A stretch of DNA of 64,000 bases from Nocardioides luteus (GTDB lineage Bacteria > Actinomycetota > Actinomycetes > Propionibacteriales > Nocardioidaceae): contig NZ_JZDQ02000033.1 of the NCBI RefSeq assembly GCF_000960475.2, positions 1 to 64,000 of the forward strand. The letters run 5' to 3'. This document shows positions 60,417 through 64,000 of this stretch, in pieces; position 1 is the stretch's first letter, and every line of letters begins with the position of its first letter. Both the position numbers and the translations under genes were made by a program. The notes beneath the pieces are model-generated. The model did no database searches. It was given only the letters and a program-made list of their open reading frames with translations, and was not told the DNA's origin.

Positions 60417-61409
60417 ATGACCTCCGTGACCAACAACTCCGGAGGAAATCGCGTCGGGTCGCGGAGAGGCACGCGCCCCAGAAGCGGTCCCCGGCCACCA
60501 TTCATCTTGCCTGCGATCGCGACACTGGCATCCCTCGTCGCCTGGGGAGTGCTCGTGTGGGTCGCCGTCGGTTTCGGGGCCGACGCACGAGGAGGCGATT
60601 CCGGCGCCTGGGCGAAGCTCGCCATCGCGGCCGTCGTTGCCGTCGCCTGCCTCTTCCTGACCTTCACCTTCGCCGGGAAGGCCTGGCGGGCCCTCTCCGG
60701 ATCCCCCACCCCGCCGCCTGCCGACGACTACACCGGAAGCCACTCCAGCGCCTACGTCGAGGAGCAGGACTACCCGGACCAGTCCTATTCGGACCAGGCC
60801 TACACGGAGCAGGACTACACCGACCTGCCCTACACGGAGCAGACCTACAACGAGCAGGACTACTACGGCACCGGGTCCTACGGCTACGAGGACACCAGCG
60901 CCTACGGCCGGCACAGCTCCGACACCGGGAGCCGCTCGGCCTACACCGACACCTCCACCCCGTCGTCCTACGACTACACCGGAGGCGATCAGGGCTACGG
61001 CAACACCGGCAGCCGGGCGGCCTACGGCGCTCCGTCCTACCAGCCGCCCACCACCCCGCCGCCGACCCCGCCGTCCTACTACACCAGCCCGCCGACGCCG
61101 ACCTCGACGCCGCAGAGCACCCCGGTGTACGGCTCGCAGGGATACGGCACCGACAGCTACCCCACCCAGCAGGCCGGCTCGTCGCAGTATCAGTCCGGGA
61201 CCTACCAGACTCCCGGCGTCTACGGTCAGACCGGCTCGAGGGCTCGGCTGACCCAGGACCCCGCCGCGACCCAGGCGATGCCCACCCAGCGGCAACCTCA
61301 GGAGCCGCCCGTCGCCGAGCCCGACGACGAGTGGCCGCCGCGGCACAGCGCCCGCAACAAGCCGTGGCCCCCGCCCGAGCCGGACAGCCCCTACCGCGGC
61401 CGCCACTAG
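60417..61409 (+). CDS. Tyr/Ser/Thr-rich two-helix membrane protein
   Basis: 330 residues. Basic N-terminus, two membrane helices (FILPAIATLASLVAWGVLVW; AKLAIAAVVAVACLFLTFTF), then about 200 residues of low-complexity Tyr/Asp/Glu/Pro repeats (YTEQDYTDLPYTEQTYNEQD). No enzymatic motif. The tail is intrinsically disordered and may bind cell envelope or cytosolic partners; side is unknown. The gene is convergent with the LysM gene across a strong terminator. Confidence 0.75.
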   Translation: MTSVTNNSGGNRVGSRRGTRPRSGPRPPFILPAIATLASLVAWGVLVWVAVGFGADARGGDSGAWAKLAIAAVVAVACLFLTFTFAGKAWRALSGSPTPPPADDYTGSHSSAYVEEQDYPDQSYSDQAYTEQDYTDLPYTEQTYNEQDYYGTGSYGYEDTSAYGRHSSDTGSRSAYTDTSTPSSYDYTGGDQGYGNTGSRAAYGAPSYQPPTTPPPTPPSYYTSPPTPTSTPQSTPVYGSQGYGTDSYPTQQAGSSQYQSGTYQTPGVYGQTGSRARLTQDPAATQAMPTQRQPQEPPVAEPDDEWPPRHSARNKPWPPPEPDSPYRGRH

Positions 61410-61424
61410 CAGCAACACGACAGC

Positions 61425-61464
61425 GAGAGTGCTGCAGACGCTTCCCATCGTCTGCAGCACTCTC
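61425..61464. terminator. Bidirectional hairpin terminator
   Basis: A perfect 16-bp stem (GAGAGTGCTGCAGACG at 61425-61440 with 61449-61464) and an 8-nt loop lie between the convergent Tyr-rich and LysM genes. Likely terminates both. Confidence 0.85.
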
Positions 61465-61526
61465 ACCATTTCCCCGGTTTGCCGGCCGCCAGGGTCGAAG
61501 GAGCAGCCGGACATCTAAGAGGCGCT

Positions 61527-61907
61527 CTACGGCGCGGTCGGGATGATCAACGTCTGCCCGGACACGAGCATCGAGGAGTCGAGGGAGTTGAGCTCCTTGA
61601 TCGTCTGCTCCATCTCCCGGATCGAGGCGTCGGTCCCGGCGACGGCCTCCGAGGAGATGTCCCAGAGCGTGTCGCCATCACCGACGACCATCGTGTGGGC
61701 GGCGGGAGCGGGGCTTTTGTCGGCATCGCCGCCTTCCACCGCGAAGGCCACCCGCGCCCCGATCAGCGCGATCCCGAAGAGCACGACGAGCGCGAAGGCG
61801 AACACGACGACCCGTCCGCGACGGGTGAGCCGCACGGTCGAGCGACGCACCTCCCGCACCGGGCGGGGCGGCTCGGCTACGGGCAGCACATAGACGGTTG
61901 CACTCAT
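61527..61907 (-). CDS. LysM-domain membrane protein, YneA-like SOS cell-division suppressor
   Basis: 126 residues from ATG at 61907, with GGAGG 5 nt upstream; an adjacent ATG at 61910 is too close to it. A membrane helix (VVFAFALVVLFGIALIGARV) is followed by a LysM domain (HTMVVGDGDTLWDISSEAVA, LNSLDSSMLVSGQTLIIPTA). This arrangement and its place divergent from lexA under SOS boxes match YneA-type peptidoglycan-binding division inhibitors. Confidence 0.88.
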   Translation of the reverse strand: MSATVYVLPVAEPPRPVREVRRSTVRLTRRGRVVVFAFALVVLFGIALIGARVAFAVEGGDADKSPAPAAHTMVVGDGDTLWDISSEAVAGTDASIREMEQTIKELNSLDSSMLVSGQTLIIPTAP

Positions 61908-61931
61908 CATGGCCTCCAGTTCACAAGTCTC

Positions 61932-62056
61932 TCGATCACGTGTTCGATCGAGCACATGTTCGAAGGTAGGTCACGTGTTCGAACAACGCAAGTAGCGACC
62001 CCAAAGAATTTTCGAACGCCGACACGCACCACCGACGAGATCGAACAGATGTTTGA
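61932..62056. promoter_or_regulatory. LexA/SOS boxes between the LysM gene and lexA
   Basis: Actinobacterial boxes (TCGAAC-N4-GTTCGA type): TCGATCACGTGTTCGA at 61932-61947, TCGAGCACATGTTCGA at 61948-61963 directly adjoining it, and TCGAACAGATGTTTGA at 62041-62056 before lexA. Each has one mismatch to the consensus. A further partial site (GTGTTCGAAC) is near 61976-61985. Confidence 0.8.
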
Positions 62057-62088
62057 TGTCGTGGTGCCAGAGGGACTAATGTGATGAC

Positions 62089-62856
62089 ATGACCACGCAG
62101 AAGACAGGCACCGGATCAGGCGGTTCGAAGTCGAGCCGCGTCCGCGAGCTGCCCGACGGGCCGCCGGACGCGACCGGGCTCACGCCGCGTCAGCAGCGCA
62201 TCCTCGCGCACCTGCGCGACAGCATCGAGCAGCGTGGCTACCCGCCCAGCATGCGCGAGATCGGCGCCGCGGTCGGCCTGACCAGCACCAGCAGCGTCGC
62301 CCACCAGCTGCGCGCGCTGGAGCAGCGTGGTCTGATCCGCAAGGACCCGAAGCGGCCTCGTGCCCTCGAGGTCTTCCTGCCGGAGGTGATGGCCCACCGC
62401 AAGGCCATGTCCGGCGAGGAGCCCGAGCCGACGATCACCGCCGAGGCCGACGTCAACCCCAACCCCGACGCCGCCATGGTCCCCCTGGTCGGACGGATCG
62501 CGGCCGGTGGCCCGATCCTGGCCGAGGAGACCTCGAGCCAGCAGAGCGTCGAGGATGTCTTCCCGCTGCCCAAGCAGCTGGTCGGCAACGGCGACCTCTT
62601 CCTGCTCTCGGTCTCCGGTGACTCGATGGTCGACGCCGCCATCTGCGACGGCGACTTCGTGGTCGTGCGCCAGCAGCCGACCGCGGAGAACGGCGAGATC
62701 GTGGCCGCGCTGATCGACGGCGAGGCGACCGTCAAGACGCTCTCCCGCAAGGACGGCAAGGTCTGGCTGCTGCCGCACAACGCGGCGTACGAGCCCATCG
62801 ACGGCACCCACGCGACGATCCTCGGCAAGGTGACGGCGGTCCTGCGCAGCCTCTGA
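62089..62856 (+). CDS. lexA: SOS repressor LexA
   Basis: 255 residues; ATG at 62089. Winged helix-turn-helix MREIGAAVGLTSTSSVAHQL, self-cleavage site Ala139-Gly140 (GRIAAGGPI), catalytic Ser179 (SGDSM) and Lys216 (GEATVKTLS). RecA-stimulated cleavage derepresses SOS genes, including this one and the divergent LysM gene. The 30-residue N-terminal extension is typical of actinobacterial LexA. Confidence 0.96.
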   Translation: MTTQKTGTGSGGSKSSRVRELPDGPPDATGLTPRQQRILAHLRDSIEQRGYPPSMREIGAAVGLTSTSSVAHQLRALEQRGLIRKDPKRPRALEVFLPEVMAHRKAMSGEEPEPTITAEADVNPNPDAAMVPLVGRIAAGGPILAEETSSQQSVEDVFPLPKQLVGNGDLFLLSVSGDSMVDAAICDGDFVVVRQQPTAENGEIVAALIDGEATVKTLSRKDGKVWLLPHNAAYEPIDGTHATILGKVTAVLRSL

Positions 62857-62871
62857 GTCCCGCGTCACACC

Positions 62872-62936
62872 TCCCGGAACCAGTCCGGGAACACTGCGTG
62901 AAATCCAGCCGCCGGCCCATGACAGGGCCGGCGGCT
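62872..62936 (+). terminator. Two hairpins at the end of lexA
   Basis: TCCCGGA at 62872-62878 pairs with 62884-62890. A stronger perfect 12-bp stem AGCCGCCGGCCC (62907-62918) pairs with 62925-62936, 6-nt loop. The second is the likely terminator, ending 17 nt before phoD. Confidence 0.8.
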
Positions 62937-62953
62937 GCGTCGTTCCATTCAGC

Positions 62954-64000
62954 GTGACCCAGACACAGATCGACCGCCGCACCCTCATCGCCGCCGGGCT
63001 GGCGACCGCCGCGGGCGCAGGAGCCAGCGCCCTCCCCGAGCCCTCAGAGGCCGCGGGCACCACCCTCAACCACTTCCAGCACGGCGTCGCCTCCGGCGAC
63101 CCGATGCCGCACCGAGTCGTCATCTGGACGCGGGTCACGCCGACGACGGACGCGACTCCGGGATCCGGCCGGGGCGAGGAGGTCCTCGTCCGCTGGGAGG
63201 TCTCGCCCACCGCGGACTTCGAGCGGGTGATCGCCAAGGGCTCGCAGCAGACCGGCCCCGATCGCGACCACACCGTGAAGCTCGACGTCACCGGCCTGGC
63301 GCCGGAGACCTGGTACTTCTACCGCTTCTCCTACAAGGGCCAGACCACCCGCGTCGGCCGCACCCGCACCGCGCCGGCTGCCGACGCCAACCCCGAGAAC
63401 GTACGTTTCGGGGTGGTCTCCTGCTCCAACCTGCAGGCCGGCTGGTTCGCGTCCTACCGCCACCTGGCCGCGCGCGACGACCTGCACGCGATCCTCCACC
63501 TGGGCGACTACCTCTACGAGTACGGCCCCGGCGAGTACGGCTACGGCATGTCCAACGAGGACATCCGCCCGCACGAGCCGGCGCACGAGATGCACACGCT
63601 GGCCGACTACCGGATCCGGCACGCGCAGTACAAGCGCGACGCCGACCTCGCCGACGCCCACGCGCGGCTGCCCTGGATCGTCACCTGGGACGACCACGAG
63701 TCGGCCAACGACGCCTGGATGCTGGGCGCGGAGAACAACGAGCCCGGCGAGTACGACTGGATCGAGCGCAAGACCAACTCCCACCAGGCCTACGACGAGT
63801 GGATGCCGCTGCGCGTCGACGGCACGGCCACCGTGGAGACCGACGACCAGCTCCACGATCGCATCTACCGGCGCCTGCGGTTCGGCAACCTCCTCGAGCT
63901 GAGCATGCTCGACCTGCGCTCCTACCGGTCCGAGCAGGTCGCCCGCACCGACCTCGCCGGGGTCGACGACCCCGACCGTACGATCACCGGCAACAAGCAG
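62954..64000 (+). CDS. phoD: PhoD-family alkaline phosphatase/phosphodiesterase, truncated by the window end
   Basis: GTG at 62954 and no stop to 64000 (349 residues visible). A twin-arginine signal (DRRTLIAAGLATAAGAGASA) indicates Tat export. FQHGVASGDPMPHRVVIWTR is the PhoD N-terminal domain; HLGDYLYEYGPGEYGYGMS and IVTWDDHESANDAW give the metal-binding GD and DDHE residues of the phosphoesterase core. PhoD enzymes use Ca/Fe and release phosphate from phosphodiesters and monoesters outside the cell. The C-terminal third is outside the window. Confidence 0.92.
   Translation, partial: MTQTQIDRRTLIAAGLATAAGAGASALPEPSEAAGTTLNHFQHGVASGDPMPHRVVIWTRVTPTTDATPGSGRGEEVLVRWEVSPTADFERVIAKGSQQTGPDRDHTVKLDVTGLAPETWYFYRFSYKGQTTRVGRTRTAPAADANPENVRFGVVSCSNLQAGWFASYRHLAARDDLHAILHLGDYLYEYGPGEYGYGMSNEDIRPHEPAHEMHTLADYRIRHAQYKRDADLADAHARLPWIVTWDDHESANDAWMLGAENNEPGEYDWIERKTNSHQAYDEWMPLRVDGTATVETDDQLHDRIYRRLRFGNLLELSMLDLRSYRSEQVARTDLAGVDDPDRTITGNKQ

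Noticed and set aside
1..64000. CRISPR array, tRNA, rRNA or insertion sequence
   Set aside because: No spaced direct repeats, cloverleaf with CCA-type ends or transposase domain was found in reading; repeats at 1-84 have no spacers.

Overview
The window is a high-GC actinobacterial chromosome segment. The closest match I can suggest is Nocardioides or another Nocardioidaceae/Propionibacteriales genome. Grounds: GC-rich codon use with many GTG and TTG starts, an actinobacterial LexA with TCGAAC-type boxes, the coenzyme-B12 ribonucleotide reductase NrdJ next to NrdR, a SigK/RskA pair, a TIGR02391-type gene, and ESX-like small secreted proteins. I saw no rRNA, tRNA, CRISPR array or intact insertion sequence. 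The assignment is inference from gene content; no taxonomic search was possible.

Layout. 1-5.4 kb: a secreted HNH nuclease, a metallo-beta-lactamase-fold hydrolase flanked by direct repeats, an orphan type III-like DNA methyltransferase, a lipoprotein, a Mug-type glycosylase and a coiled-coil protein; two genes end in the same 21-bp-period repeat. 5.5-9.6 kb: a 1345-residue secreted subtilisin. 9.9-14.5 kb: a 604-residue protein facing a stand-alone TOPRIM protein, an XRE/Fic toxin-antitoxin-like pair whose operator covers the start codon, and a FrcK-like kinase. 14.6-20.6 kb: an arabinoside operon (binding protein, two permeases, GH51 arabinofuranosidase) with a LacI regulator and an 18-bp palindromic operator; no ATPase gene is present.

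21.3-37.0 kb is the most distinctive part. It is a translationally coupled operon encoding a GHKL-ATPase/DEAH-helicase fusion, a NERD-nuclease/SF1 helicase, DrmA-like helicase, DrmB-like DUF1998 protein, a C5-cytosine methyltransferase and a Vsr endonuclease. A small winged-helix protein and a GHKL-ATPase/HEPN fusion follow. DrmA, DrmB and a C5 methyltransferase are the core of class 2 DISARM, but no DrmC (phospholipase D) or DrmE is seen, so this looks like a DISARM-related variant with different accessory modules. The segment is visibly less GC-biased than its flanks.

37.2-50 kb: AraC regulator with a divergent methyltransferase, a DUF429-(p)ppGpp synthetase fusion, and a SigK module: membrane-bound molybdopterin oxidoreductase, fasciclin lipoprotein, sigK and rskA. 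The first two genes carry matching ECF promoters (AAATCC-N16-CGAA). Next come a carboxyethylornithine-synthase-like dehydrogenase, an NPP1-family secreted protein and an ESX/WXG-like cluster. 50-56.5 kb: a DHA2-type transporter gene split by a frameshift, a CsoR-family regulator with DUF302 and AhpD-like genes around two perfect 20-bp operators, and PIG-L, HIT and NTF2-like genes. 56.5-64 kb: nrdJ and nrdR with tandem NrdR boxes, a Tyr-rich membrane protein, a LysM/YneA-like gene divergent from lexA with several SOS boxes, and a truncated phoD at the window end.
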